Positions 1 to 32,794 of a stretch of DNA of 64,000 nucleotides are shown one piece after another (position 1 is the first letter of the stretch; the number at the start of each line of letters is the position of its first letter). Source of the DNA: Megaleporinus macrocephalus (lineage: Eukaryota; Chordata; Actinopteri; Characiformes; Anostomidae); the NCBI GenBank assembly GCA_021613375.1, contig CM038722.1, positions 26,584,941-26,648,940 of the forward strand, in the 5' to 3' direction. Below the pieces are notes generated by a model. The model was not told where the DNA came from. It saw nothing but the letters and a program-made list of their open reading frames with translations, and ran no database searches. The position numbers and the translations under genes were made by a program.

Positions 1-230
1 TTGTTTGCTCATCAGAATGCTTTATTTCTTCTTTTTTAATAATATATATACTGTAAGTAGTGATTTTTGCATGTGTCAGTGTGTTTATTTAACCCTTCCC
101 AAGCTTTACCTTGTGCCAAGCACTCCTGGTTTGACTGCTCAGTACTTCTTTAAGCTAAGTCAAGATTGCTGCTGAAGGAACTGAATACATTCATACTATG
201 TCTGGGCCGTCCAGGAGAAATCATCTACAT

Positions 231-933
231 CAGAGGTCACTAATAGGTGGGCCGTGGTACAGGTCCGGACCCAAACCGATAAACTATTGAGAAGGATTGA
301 ATTCTGACAGGGTTTATTTTAAGCGGCTGAGCTTTTCTTGTCTTTACGGTATACGGGCTTTGCGGCGCAGTAAGCTCACAGACCAATCGCGTGAGTTGTA
401 AAATTACCAAAAGCGCTCCTCAGCCAATTAGATCTGTGCAGATTCAGGAGTGCGACACACACACAGGTTATATAGAAGTAGCAGTCAGAGGATAGAGCGA
501 TTCGGAGAATAAAGCGAGTCGGAGAAAGAATAACGTACTCTAAAAGAAAAATTGACGGCGAAAACCGACGATTTTAACCAGGAATGGAGAGACTTGTTTA
601 TTCTTCCCACTGGCAGCTCCAGTCCAACAGGTTGAGATGTGAAACTGAGTTAACAAGAAGACGCATGCTTTATTTACTGTTTCTATAAATAAACCCCTTA
701 AGATTAACTTTTTTTTCAAAATGTAGCCCTTGTTTTTACTTGGAGTTTTATAAATAATTCATTCAGTTCAGCATTTAAACAGTAAATATACTGAAATATA
801 CTGAACGATATGTGTGATGTGTTAGGATACGCCACTGAATCATAACACAAGTTAGAAATGATGACGGTCCTGACCTGGGCCTGAGAAAATTTCCTTTAAC
901 TGGACCTTACTGAGTTCTAGTCAAACACCCCTG
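231..933 (+). mobile_element. Non-autonomous hAT element (CAGAGGT family), 703 bp, with target duplication
   Basis: Ends are cagaggtcactaat and, inverted, caggggtgtttgac. Flanking octamers atctacat (223-230) and ctctacat (934-941) match 7 of 8, the hAT target length. Bases 542-574 read KRKIDGENRRF, and after one extra base the frame continues NQEWRDLFILPTGSS. This resembles the N-terminus of BED-finger hAT transposases as I recall them; the rest of the transposase is absent. Related copies: 58381-58979, 61886-62662, fragment 21702-21890. Confidence 0.8.
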
Positions 934-2750
934 CTCTACATCTTTCAAAATAAGATATTTATGCTACATTGTATTGCATTTATTTTCATCTGTTCTAATG
1001 ATATCTGGTGATATATACTGGTAAAGATACATGTACAGCTAAAATTAAGAGGTTTAAAGTAGGGATGTACAGATACCACTTTTTCCTTACCGACACCAAC
1101 TTTTCAGGTATCTGCCGATACTGAGTACCGATACCAACTCTGACTTAAATGCTCAATATATGGCTATAAATCCTGATATTTATAGTGTTCCAATTTTTAT
1201 ATGTTGTATTTTTTTATGTCTTATCCTGAATAAGATATAATAACCTTGAAAGAACAACATTTACTGGTTGAGTAGCTGCACAATAAAAAGTTTCAGAGCT
1301 ATGAAAAAATAAAAATTGCCACAATGCAGAAACACGTGCAGCCATTTAGTCAATAAGCTTCATGCTATCGGCGCTCTCTATTGCAGATACCGAAACTGTG
1401 TGTAAGTGCCAGTATCGGCGCCAACATTAGTTTAAACTATGAACATTACTGTGCAGCAGCGATATATATGGCACTGAGTGTAAGTTCTTGGAATTAAACT
1501 ACAGAAAAAAAAACCCAATGTAAAACAGAACAGAAGCAAGGGTGGAGATTTTGCTGCTCTCAAAGATGAAAGCTTTAAGTACTGTTTATCTGATGGAGAC
1601 AGTTTTGGTGGTCTACTGGGTCTTAGAGAGGGTTGGGTTTGGAAATTCCTGTGTTTTGCTGTTTAAGGGTTGTCCTGTTGGTTTGCACAGTAATGTATAT
1701 CATGTAAAACTCCAGTAACCAAAGAGAATTGATTGCCTTTTTAATTAGAAATTAAAGCAAGGTAAATGGAAAGAACGCGATCTACATGCTGGTTTGAACA
1801 GTGAGGTCAGTGAGTACAGCATTAAAACTAAACCTAGACTCAAAACTAAAACTCTCTTGCTGTAGGACGCTAAAGAAGGCCAACAAAACTCTTATACGGT
1901 CGAGTAGAGCCGTGTCAAGGACAAACATAACCTTGACTAGAACACACTGAATGTTATACACACTGATTGCTTAGCCACATGCCTCACACTGAGGATCTCT
2001 AGGAGCCGCAGCGCTCTCCCCTGAGGCACTCCTTCTTGCGTCTCTTGTCTCGAGAGATCTCCCTGTCCCTCCTGCACTCCCACGACCCAAGGCAGCATCA
2101 ACAACCAGAGCAAACACATTCCTATTGCCTTCACAGCATGTGACAGGAGTTGGATTGAGTGTCTTTCCGTGCTTCGCCAACACTATTATTGTTTTGTTGA
2201 TGTGCTCCTTATTTTTATCCCCGTTGCGTTCGGGCACCACCACGGCACGACAAACCGGGGACTTGGTCCTCAGCCGGGTCCTTTGTCTCCGAAATGTTAC
2301 CAGGCTCTCCCTTCTCACGGGTGTGAGGCTTTAATTGGGTTTAAATGTGAAAGGGTGAACGTGTCCGGTTTCACTCCAGATTAGATCACTGAACATTCAG
2401 GGAGCCTGTTAAGCCAACGTGAATGTGTTTTGAATGTTTTGGTTAGCTTTGCCCTACCCTGCGGAAAGACATCACACTGCTGCACACCCAAGGCTCTGTC
2501 ACGTAACATCATACTCGCATGGCCATGCTGGGTTTATTTCTGGCGGCAAAGGCTGTGTTTTGAGACCGAGGTACCAAATATAGTGTTTCTTAGGAACAGA
2601 CTTAGCACTGAGGGTGTTTACAGTCCTGACAGACGGGGTGATGTCATTTGACCTCTGTATTTAGAATGCAACAACGTAGGAACTGTCTTACCTGTATGTG
2701 ACGCTAAGACAGCTATAACTTGAGTCTATGGCAATAATTACACATGTGGT
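934..2750. other. nt5c2: NT5C2 intron stretch, mostly single-copy
   Basis: No exon recognised. Bases 1060-1440 are rich in GATACC/GGTATC-type inverted motifs (agggatgtacagatacc; agtatcggcgcc), like a degraded hAT-type miniature element. Bases 1560-1660 resemble 57800-57870 (tttatctgatggagacag). The codons preceding residue 59 were looked for and not found. Confidence 0.5.
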
Positions 2751-2751
2751 T

Positions 2752-4165
2752 TACTTGTAACTTAGAGCTGCACAGGCTAAAGCAGTTGCTGCTGTGCACA
2801 GGGGGCTAATATAATTAGAAATAGGTCTTAGAGGTTTAGTGCCATAAACTATGACGTGTGTTAGCCTTTGTCAGTTCCCAGGAGGCCCCGCTCAAGATTT
2901 TTGCTGGAGCTGTTCGTTTAAAAAAGCATTAATTTATGAGTTTGTACTCTTTCTTATTAAACATTGTTTGGTAAATGGATTGTTGAACATCTGCAGACAG
3001 TACCAATATTAGGCTTGGTCAGAAAAGCATGGCTTGTATTGTTGTCACTAGAGATGGAAGGATTGATCGGCTATGTATCGGTATCGGCCGATTTTTAATC
3101 TAAATAGGTGGTTGGTGATCCAGTTCTCCAATTTAGCTGATCCCGAGAGCCAATCAATGGCGTTAAACAAATTAGCCTAATTTCTGTATTTACAGTGAGC
3201 GTTTCATCCAGGAACCGGCCCACTCCCTGCAATTTCTATTTGAACCGCTAGGTGGAAATATTATACCCTTTCATCAGAAAGCATGTCGTCCGTCTGGCAG
3301 TGTTTACCGTATGTGACGCAGACTCATCCAGGACGTTTTTAAAATAGTATCAGCGTGTCTCGTTGAGGAACCAAGACAAAGATATTTAACACTACTAATC
3401 TGATACGGCACTGCACGCAGCTGAATACAGTGAATATCAGCAAACAGCAGAGCTAGCACACACAGCTAACACAAAACAAACAACCCAGAACACCATACAG
3501 ACCAGATCTGACAAGTACAAACAGAACAGCAGCAACAATTCAAGTTCTACATTTAATGATTTCAGTTTTTGTTTAAAATAACAGAGTCTGCGTTTAATGA
3601 CTGCAGTTTTTACTGCATTTATTTAATTAGCTTTTTAGTTTTAAATTAAGGGTCTAAATGTAATAATTGTAGTATTGGGGATATTTGTTTGATTTACTTT
3701 GTTTATTTATTGTTAATTATGTTTAAAATATTATGTTGTTTTACATGAGCTCGTTAAAAATGGTAATAAAACAGTTTAGACCAGGTTTCATTTCAGACTT
3801 GCTTGCGCTAATGTCTACATGTAGCTCTGCCTCGGCCGATCGCATTTAAAGGTGATCAGCAATCGAAATCAGCTTCAAAAACGCTGATCGGCCCATCTCT
3901 ATTTGTAACTTGGAGCTGTACAGGCTAAAGCTGTTGCTGCTGTGCACAGGGGCTCATATAATTAAAAATAGGCCTTAGAGGTTTAGTACTATGTACTATG
4001 AAGTGTGTTAGCCTTAGGAGGCCCCACTCAAGAATTTACCTGGAGCTGTTCGTTTAAAATGCATTACTTCATGAGCTTGTACTCTTTCTTATAGGACATT
4101 GTTTGTTAATTGGATTGGGGATCAACGTTAGGCTTGGTCAGAATAGCATGGCATGTATTGTTGTC
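2752..4165. repeat. Local tandem duplication split by a hAT element
   Basis: Segment 2754-3048 (ttgtaacttagagctg to gttgtcac) recurs diverged at 3903-4167 (ttgtaacttggagctg to gttgtcac). The hAT element 3049-3901 lies exactly at the junction. Confidence 0.75.
3049..3901. mobile_element. hAT-type miniature element (TAGAGATGG family), 853 bp
   Basis: Termini are tagagatgg and ccatctcta, with subterminal CGATC/GATCGG motifs. Flanking octamers gttgtcac and tttgtaac match 6 of 8. No coding capacity. Relatives are at 8824-9585, 23607-24449 (perfect target duplication) and from 63867 to the window edge. Confidence 0.75.
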
Positions 4166-4180
4166 ACATATTGAGTTAGC

Positions 4181-4388
4181 ATATCGTCGCTGTCCAATGA
4201 AAAACGTGTCTCCATTTTTGGTGATTTCTATTTCTATCAATTAAACGCAACAGCTGTCGTTTAGATTGTGAGAAAATTTCATGATGAATGGACCAATAGA
4301 AATGCTTTGAAATAGCTTAAAAAAAATTCTGGTTCCCTTGACTTCCATTAGAAGTGAAGACTTGTTTTTCATTGGACAGCGACGATAT
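4181..4388. mobile_element. MITE with TATCGTCGCTGTCC inverted ends, full copy
   Basis: Starts atatcgtcgctgtccaatga and ends with the exact reverse complement. About 208 bp, no transposase. Family copies are listed separately; superfamily not determined. Confidence 0.8.
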
Positions 4389-4657
4389 ATTGATTAGCGT
4401 ATTAGATTAACATTTTCTTTACAGGAGATAAAATACACATTGCCTTTGAAGGAATCATTATTAAGCATTATAAAGATTAATAGTTTAGTTGAACAGTCAT
4501 ATATATATACTTGTTTTTCATTGGACAGCAACAATACATTGATTAGTGTATTAGACTAGTATTTTCTTTACAGAAGATAAAATACATATAGCCTTTAAAG
4601 AAATCGTTATTAAGCATTATAAAGATTACTAGCTTAGTTGAACAGTCATATATAAAG
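4361..4657. repeat. Tandem duplication, about 148-bp unit, two copies
   Basis: Segment acttgtttttcattggacag to agttgaacagtcatatata is repeated at 4510-4657 with scattered substitutions. It ends about 50 bases before the first NT5C2 exon and takes in the right end of the MITE. Confidence 0.8.
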
Positions 4658-4709
4658 TTGCATGTTTGATGATGTGCAATAAATATAAACATTGTTTTTT
4701 CTGTTTTAG

Positions 4710-24908
<20,199 letters not shown>

Positions 24909-26001
24909 ACGCGCCGACCTCCTTTGGCGAGGCCCGATCGACTGTTGAGACGTTTAGCTTTAGCAAAGGGAGAAACAGTGAGCCAGAGAGATTGTTCGGA
25001 AATGAAGAGGGAAGACTAAGCTAATTTGTTTTGGGGTTTTTTTCTTTAATTATTATTCTTTTTGAACTGTATGAGAATGTGTAGCACAGGAATCAGACTA
25101 CACTGAACCACACGTTGGCTCAGCAAATGAATCCCTCCTTACTAAAAAAGGGAAAAAGTGGAAAAAAAGACTTTTCTCTAGACTTTTATATCGGTGATAG
25201 TATTACTCATGGACTCTAGATTCTAGATGGGGTCATTTTACTTCATACTGTAGTTGTTCAACCAATCAGTGAAACGGTTTGAAGGGAAGCAGAAAACAGC
25301 AAAGCACATAGTACATACGTTCAGTTACTATAGGCCCGCTTTAGCTGCTATAGGACAAGAGTTCTACTGAGTTTACATTGAAGTGTGAACAGGTGTCAGA
25401 GAAAGGGTTTCGTCCACTCAACATATATGTACATCAGCTTGGTTGGTGACTTGGTAGCTTGACTACTGTCAGGTCATATCCGGTCCTATGGCTAAGAGGC
25501 CATACCTTATGCATTGAAGCTCTATGTGATGCATTGGAAGTCACTGTATTTTAAACCTTGACTATGCATACTTGGCAACAAATCATGGTCCGTCCATGTT
25601 TATGAGGACTGTATTATGTTTTTATTGTTTTCGTTTTCGTTCTCTCCTTTAAAGGGGGATTCCACTGTTTTCCAAAAATGATGCCATAATTCAAGCATGG
25701 TGTAAACAAAGTCATAAGAAATGATGCATTGTAGGGAAACTTACCGATCGGTGGACAGGATCCGTGGCTGGTGATGTCCACAATGTCAGTGTAGCCATAT
25801 CTAAGTAATAGGTATTATTTATTGTTACCGAGTTTAAAAAAAAGGTGGGCACAATTTGAAAGGTTAATACTAGAAAATGTATTTTATATTAATATACCAG
25901 ATAGAACAGTTGTTTTAAATAAGACACTGGAAAAGGGGCATCTCTTAAAAAAATAGGCATGGAGTCCCAATGTGGACTGTTCAGACAGTGCTGGCAATAA
26001 A
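24909..26001 (+). other. nt5c2: Putative NT5C2 3' UTR with candidate polyadenylation signal
   Basis: Non-coding sequence directly after the stop codon, with no obvious repeat until the TA tract at 26122. The first AATAAA on this strand is at 25996-26001. Later candidates at 29491-29496 and 31614-31619 would make the UTR much longer and include the polypyrimidine array. Transcript data are needed to choose. Confidence 0.5.
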
Positions 26002-26114
26002 GCATCTATGCAATATTGATAATGCTGAAATAGAATATATAGAGTTACTTTGGTAAGCTCTATATATTCTCTATATATTCTATAAATATATAAATTACCT
26101 CACAAGGTAAATGG

Positions 26115-26121
<7 letters not shown>

Positions 26122-26177
<56 letters not shown>

Positions 26178-26280
26178 GAAGATTTTATGATAAATGGACC
26201 AATAGAAATGCACCAAAATAGCTTGGAAAATTCTGGTTCCATTGACTTACATTGAAATTGAATTTTTGGCCTCTCTCTCT

Positions 26281-26350
<70 letters not shown>
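26122..26350. repeat. Two long TA tracts around a MITE fragment
   Basis: TA runs at 26122-26173 and 26284-26350. Between them is the interior of the TATCGTCGC MITE (ataaatggaccaatagaaat, ttctggttccattgacttac) without its inverted ends. Confidence 0.85.
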
Positions 26351-26353
<3 letters not shown>

Positions 26354-26939
26354 GCAACATATATATTATTATGTTATGGTTTTATGTAATACTTTTCTTT
26401 TATCGATCTTTTAGGGGCATTAAAGTCTTCGGACGTCACAGTGAACCCACTAGAACGGCCCGTTCCAAATGACTTTGTTTACACTATAACCATTTAATTG
26501 AATTATGCTAAATTTTGAAAGTTTGGTGCAGTTCCCCTTCCCCCCTTTGGTTTAAACCCTTAGACTAGTTGTGCTAAAGGCTGCCACGTACAGGGCTGGA
26601 GGAGGAGGTGCAGGGCGAAGCTGCCAGTCTGTTGGAGTGTTGTTGAGAGGAGCAGGCCTCGCTGCCCTGATTACAGGCCTGGTTGTGATGAGAATGTGAA
26701 TGAAGTTCAGGGGGGCTACAGCGAGCGGTGATGGCTAATGTGACGGCTATGAAAGAATGCTGCTAACACAAGAGCCCCCGTTACCTGGCAACCGCTGTGC
26801 CAGGCAAACTGCAGACGGCCGGTGGGCATTTCTCTGCTTTTCCTCTCTGGATATTTTTGTGTTTAGTTTGTTTTGGGGTTTTTTTAAAGGCAGCAAAGTC
26901 AACTGCCAAGGATAGTGCTGTCCACAGAGGCACTTCTGA

Positions 26940-28780
26940 CTGTACAACCTGCTCTCTCTCTTTCTCTTTTCTCTCTTTCCTCTCTCCTCTATCACTTCTT
27001 CTTTCTTTCTTTCTTTCTTTCCCACTTTTCACTCCTTTCTGTCTGTTTCCTTCTCTCATTCTAGCTGGTGCACCCTCATTCATCCTCTCTCACTTACACA
27101 TACTGTCCCCTTATTCTCTCTTTCTATCTCTTCTCTCTATTCCCTCTCTCCTCTGTATCACTCCGTTTACTTTCTTCTTTCTTTCTTTCTTTCTTTCCTT
27201 TTTGCTTCTTTTTTTCTGTATCCCTCTCTCATTCTTGCTTATGCCCCCTTATTCATTCTACCTCCCTCACACATACTGTCCCCTCATTCTCTCTTTCTAT
27301 CTCTTTTCTCTATTCCCTCTCTCCTCTGTATCACTCCCCCTGTTCATTTTCTTCTTATTTTCTTTCTTTCTTTTTTGCTTCTTTTTTTCTGTATCCCTCT
27401 CTCGTTCTTGCTTATGCCCCCGTATTCATTCTACCTCACTCACACATACTGTCCCCTCATTCTCTCTTTCTATCTCTTTCTCTATTTCCTCTGTATTACT
27501 TCCCCTGTTTACTTTCATCTTTTTTTTCTTCTTTCTTTTCCTCTTTTTCTGTTCTTTCTTTGTTTTCCTCTCTCATTCCTACTAATTTACCCTCTTTCAT
27601 TCTCTCTCACTTACATGTGTTCCTTCATTCTCTCTCTCTATCTCTTTATTTCTTCTTCTTTTTATAACTTCCCCATGCACTTTCTTCTTCTCTTTCTTTC
27701 CCTCGTTTTCTCTTCTTTCTTTCTGCATCCCTCTCTCATTCCTGCTGATTCACCCTCTTCTATTCTCTCTCACTTGCACATGCTGTGTTCCTTTATTCTC
27801 TCTCTCTATCTCTTTATTTCTTCTTCTCTTTATCACTTCCCCATGCACTTTCTTCTTATCTTTTCCTCGTTTTCTCCTCTTTCTTTCTTTCTGCATCCCT
27901 CTCTCATTCCTGCTGATTCACCCTCTTCTATTCTCTCTCACTTACACATACTGTGTTCCCTCATTCTCTCTTTCTATCTCTTTTCTCTATTTCCTCCCTC
28001 CTAGGAATCACTCCCTCCTATGCACTTTCTTCTTCCATTTCTTTTCCTTCGTTTTCTCTTCTTTCTTTCTGCAACCCTCTCTCATTCCTGCTGATACATC
28101 CTCTTTCATTCTCTCTCACACATACTGTTCCCTCATTCTCTCGCTCTCTATCTCTTTTCTTTATTTCTTCTGCTCTTTACTACTTCTCCATGCACTTTCT
28201 TCTTCTCTTTCTTTCCCTCGTTTTCTCTTCTTTCTTTCTGCATCCCTCTCTCATTCCTACTGATTCACCCTCTTTCATTCTCTCTCACACATACTGTTCC
28301 CTCATTCTCTCGCTCTCTATCTCTTTTCTTTATTTCTTCTGCTCTTTACTACTTCTCCATGCACTTTCTTCTTCTCTTTCTTTCCCTCGTTTTCTCTTCT
28401 TTCTTTCTGCATCCCTCTCTCATTCCTACTGATTCACCCTCTTTCATTCTCTCTCACACATACTGTTCCCTCATTCTCTCGCTCTCTATCTCTTTTCTTT
28501 ATTTCTTCTGCTCTTTACTACTTCTCCATGCACTTTCTTCTTCTCTTTCTTTCCCTCGTTTTCTCTTCTTTCTTTCTGCATCCCTCTCTCATTCCTGCTG
28601 ATTCACCCTCTTTTCACCCTCTATCTCTTTTCTTTATTTCTTCTTCTCTTGATCACTTCCCCATGCACATACTGTGTTCCCTCATTCTCTCTCTCTCTCT
28701 CTCTCTCACTCTCTCTCTCTCTTCCCATCATACTATTTCTCTCTTGCTCTCTCAGCTCTCGTTCCTCCCCTCCTTCTCTT
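26940..28780. repeat. Polypyrimidine tandem array, unit about 169 bp
   Basis: Almost pure C/T on the + strand. Units carry CCATGCACTTTCTTCTTCTC, TTCCTACTGATTCACCCTC and CACATACTGTTCCCTCATTC. The last three are spaced exactly 169 bp apart (CCATGC at 28188, 28357, 28526) and nearly identical; earlier units are shorter or more diverged. Long serine/leucine/phenylalanine reading frames in all three frames are by-products. Confidence 0.9.
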
Positions 28781-29893
28781 TCTACATAGACACATACAGA
28801 TACGTAGCTATTTTAAACTTAAACAGTATTGTGGCACAGAATCTAACACGCTCTATTTTTATACTCAGACTTTAGTACCGGAATCGTAACAGCCTCTCTC
28901 CGTGCCATACGCAACATAGCGTCTGTTTCAGAACCGTAGCTACCAGCAGAAGTGACCTTGATATGCGGAAGGAGAAAGATGTACATACTGTATTTTATAG
29001 CCGTAGTGAGGAGAGTATATAGACTGAAGTTGTGAATAGATATAACAAATATTAGCATCTTGTTTTCTATTTGAAGTCAGATGTTTATAAGACGTTAAGT
29101 TACCATCAGCAGTCATTTGTTGATGGGACGGGCGAATCACAAGGCAGGATTGCCCTCGGTGATTGTCGCCAGGCTAGTTAGCGTAGTTCAGACCAGTGTT
29201 TGATGTGATTGGAGGATTTACTCTTGTGTGGACCAACAGCATTAAGAGCACGCTGACCAGTGTTTTTGGTTATTTTAGTTTTTTTTTCTTCTTCTTCTTT
29301 TTTGGACTAAACAAAGTCTGTTTGAACTTAACGTAAAGCAATAGATCTTTAGATGCATGTGACTTTTAAGGGCGTGAGTGACGGATGAACTGGTCCATGA
29401 AGGATTAGAGTTAGAAGAGAAAGGTGTTCTATTGTATGTGTGATAACATGCAGTACTGTATATACAAACAAGCTCGATAACATGGGATTGAATAAAACTA
29501 CAGTATATTTAGTACAACGGTAGAGTATTTTTAATGTATATCACTTTATTTTAGAGGGAAAAACCCGTTTAGGATTAACAGGTATTATTTATCGTCTTGC
29601 TCTTACCTGGTTCAGAAAATAAACAAACAAACAACTAACTCTTTTGGGGCAGGTGGGCAACTTTTTTGATGTTTGAGAGGTGAATGTTAAAAAAGCAAAG
29701 GTATTTCATATTCACACACAGGTTATTTTTATTATGTGAGAAGCATGACCGTGTTGTTCTGAAAAGGAAACTGGAAATAGTGAATACAAGGCAGCTCTGT
29801 AATAAAGAATTGGCACTCATGTTGTGCTGTCCTGACTGTCCAGTTGGGCCGGATCTTAAGGCAGTCATTAAGATCAGACGCTACTGTTAAAGC

Positions 29894-30327
29894 AGTGCTG
29901 GGCAATATATCAATATAATCAGTATATCAGTATACTGTGTGCTTTTCAGTTGATATTTTTTTACTGATATTGTTAGCATATATTTGATAATGAGCACTGC
30001 ATACTTATCTATACATGTAGTGGTTCCTTTTTTTAATTCATTTTCTGTTTTGGTCGGCTCCTGTAATGTCCGTATCCGAACTTTCCAGCATGTTATTTAG
30101 CAGGTGCTTCAGAAAACAGTTCAAAGTGCAACATTTAAATAAATAATCGGTTTCCTATTGGAATGCAGTTTTCTGGGTTCGGTAAACATTTACAACATTT
30201 ACAAATTGGCCCACTTTTCACTTTAAAATAGGTCTGAATGAGTTGTTTTGTTTTTGGCATAGATTAATTTATTGATGCAAATATATTGATATCATGATAT
30301 TGAGTTTTAGGGGTATCGCCCAGCACT
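29894..30327. mobile_element. hAT-like miniature element with AGTGCTGGGC ends
   Basis: Starts agtgctgggcaatatatc and ends gtatcgcccagcact in inverted form. No clear target duplication and no coding capacity. Confidence 0.55.
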
Positions 30328-30420
30328 ACTCCGAAGATATTTACAATATTTTCTCAGTTGTCGTTTATCAGGAGCCACAACAGAGGAACCTGTGTTTAAT
30401 GTTTTGTTCACTTAAAAAAA

Positions 30421-30570
30421 CTGATGTTGGACAAATATGTTTGAAATACTACATACAGGTGTAAAAAAACCTGATGTTGGACAAATATGTTTGAAATACT
30501 ACATACAGGTGTAAAAAAAACTGATGTTGGACAAATATGTTTGAAATACTACATACAGGTGTAAAAAAAC
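30421..30570. repeat. 50-bp tandem repeat, three copies
   Basis: Unit starts ctgatgttggacaaatatgt and ends caggtgtaaaaaaa; the copies at 30421, 30471 and 30521 are practically identical. Confidence 0.95.
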
Positions 30571-32111
30571 TGACGGTTGTTTGCATAGTTTACAGTCATG
30601 TGAGTCATATGACTTTCAATCAGGTGGCAATACATACTGTACCCTTGTTCCTTTTTGGGATGTGTTTTTTTTTTGTTTGTTTTGTTTTTTTTTTAGTTTT
30701 GTTTTCAAGTTAGTCGAGGGAATGATCTTAAGGGTCCGGCTTTCATGCATAGTAGTTTTACCCATTCCAGTTCTTCGGAACAGTCCATTTTTGCTAACTG
30801 CTTCATTTGAATGGATGCATACTGGGGAGCTTTTTATGGTCTTGTTTAGTAAAGCCTGATTTACACACTCTGTACTAACTTTTAGTGTAATTGGAAGTCT
30901 AACACTATTAGTTGTTAATACTTTCTTGTCAATGAGCACATTGTTGGTCATGTATAGCAATGTTTTTATTTTCTCTTGATTCTAGAGAGGTTTATTATTT
31001 CTGTACTAATAAGAGGCTACAACAAGTTTGTCCAATTCCCTCATAATTTTCACTTTAGGAATGCAAACTGACTTCACATGCTAACTTATTTTGCAGCCTC
31101 TAATTAGTGCTCCAGCAGTTACATCACGCCTTTATCTAGAACCAATTGTTCACCAAGATGTGAATTTAGATGATCATTCGTGCTCAAGGTTATTACACAC
31201 ATATACACACACACATATATGCACTAATACAGATCATAGTAAATTCACCATATATCTAAATGCATACATATATATATTGTTTGGGTTTTATTAAACAAAG
31301 AACAAGACCTTAATAACCTCCAGTGTTCCTTTTAAAAAAAAAAGGTTTCCCATATGTTTTGTTCTATCACAGCTTTCAGCAGAGGTGTCTCCAGTTCTTT
31401 AGCTTGGGAACCGTGGACTGGACTGTACTGGGGGTCCCTAAGGAAGGTGCTGGAATTGAAAAACTATCCAGTTCTTTTGCATTTTGACACATTTCTAGAG
31501 ACGCGCAAGTAAAGTTTCCCCATCGTTGCTTATGTGTGTGTATGTTTGTTACCTTTGCGGTTTTCCAGCCTTGTACGTTTGGCCAAAACAGAAAGAAATG
31601 CATTGAAATGTGAAATAAAGAATAATTTTACAGAAGTTTGTTTTCAGTTCCCAACAGTCGTCCGGGTCGCATCTCCTAATTAAGCACACTGTCTTGTTTC
31701 TCGTCACCAGCCTGTTGTGCAGATGTCTGTATGTTTGTTTGAATACAGGTCATTTACATGCAGGTTTCAGTTTCATATGTTGAACCATTTTTAATACAAC
31801 CACATACTTCACCCATAAAGGCCCCTCTGTCTCGCTGTTTGGAGGAATTCTGGTAAAACCAACCCAACCAAAGAGAAGAACATCATTGATGACACGGTAG
31901 CCACCAATGTTCAATAAAGCCATCAGAGCCATTCGTTAAATTTGGTTTCCATGGGGATATGGTTGTGTAATAAGATGGGTCCCCATTGGTAAAAGCCGTT
32001 CCCACCAAATGTTGTGTAGAAGTAGTGAGTTGTGATGTTTCATTAACAAAGACACATTAGTCACCTTCAACATTTTATTAAAAAAACAAAACAAGATTTA
32101 ACCGAACCAGC

Positions 32112-32580
32112 TCTTAGCAGATCTCAAAACAGCCACCAGCCTCTTTTCTCATATCCCAAACACACGGACTGACAGTGATGGGGAAATGTAACAGCGCCCA
32201 GCAGTGGCTTATCAAAGAATCTGTTTTACAACTCGTTGATCCACCTTGTAGATGTAAAGTCAGAGACAGTAGCTCATCTGCTGCTACACAGTTGGAGTTC
32301 TCTAGTCCTTCATCAGTGCTCACAAGACGCGGCCCACAGGACACTGCTGTCTGGATAGTTTTGGTTGGTGGACTGTTCTCAGTTCAGCAGTGACACTGAG
32401 GTGTTTAAACACTCCAGCAGCAGCACTGCTGTGTCTGATCCACTCACGCCAGCGCAACACACACAAACACTCCACCATCTTGTCAATGTCACTGCAGTGC
32501 TGAGAATGATCCACCTCCCCAGTAGTACCTGCTCTGTGGGGGTCCTGATCAATAAAGAACAGTGTGAAAGGGGATAAACA
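32112..32580. repeat. Dispersed fish repeat (CAGTGACACTGAGGTG type)
   Basis: Contains tagatgtaaagtcagagaca, cagtgacactgaggtgttta, gtgtctgatccactcac and tctgtgggggtcctgatca, all shared with 33585-34545 and 43121-43707. Confidence 0.7.
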
Positions 32581-32794
32581 ACGTATGCAGTGAACTGTAA
32601 GAGAAAAGAAGTCAGTAATGAGTTGGCCAGACCAGCTCCTCTACTTTAGAGTCAGCATGAAGTTGGTCCATTGAGTTGTATACTCAGTGGGGAGGGGGCG
32701 GGGAATGGTGGTGGTCTCATGGTTGCCTGTCTAATCTTTCCATTTAATATGAATAGCATTTAAGGATCCTTTAACTAAAATCAAGGCTTCATTT

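Noticed and set aside
1..4709. Search for the NT5C2 exon with the DMDYT nucleophile motif
   Set aside because: Not found in any frame by eye; assigned to sequence left of the window.
26797..28875. Several long overlapping reading frames rich in Ser, Leu, Phe and Tyr
   Set aside because: They are forced by the polypyrimidine tract, which has no stop codons in several frames at once; there is no start context, domain or splice evidence.
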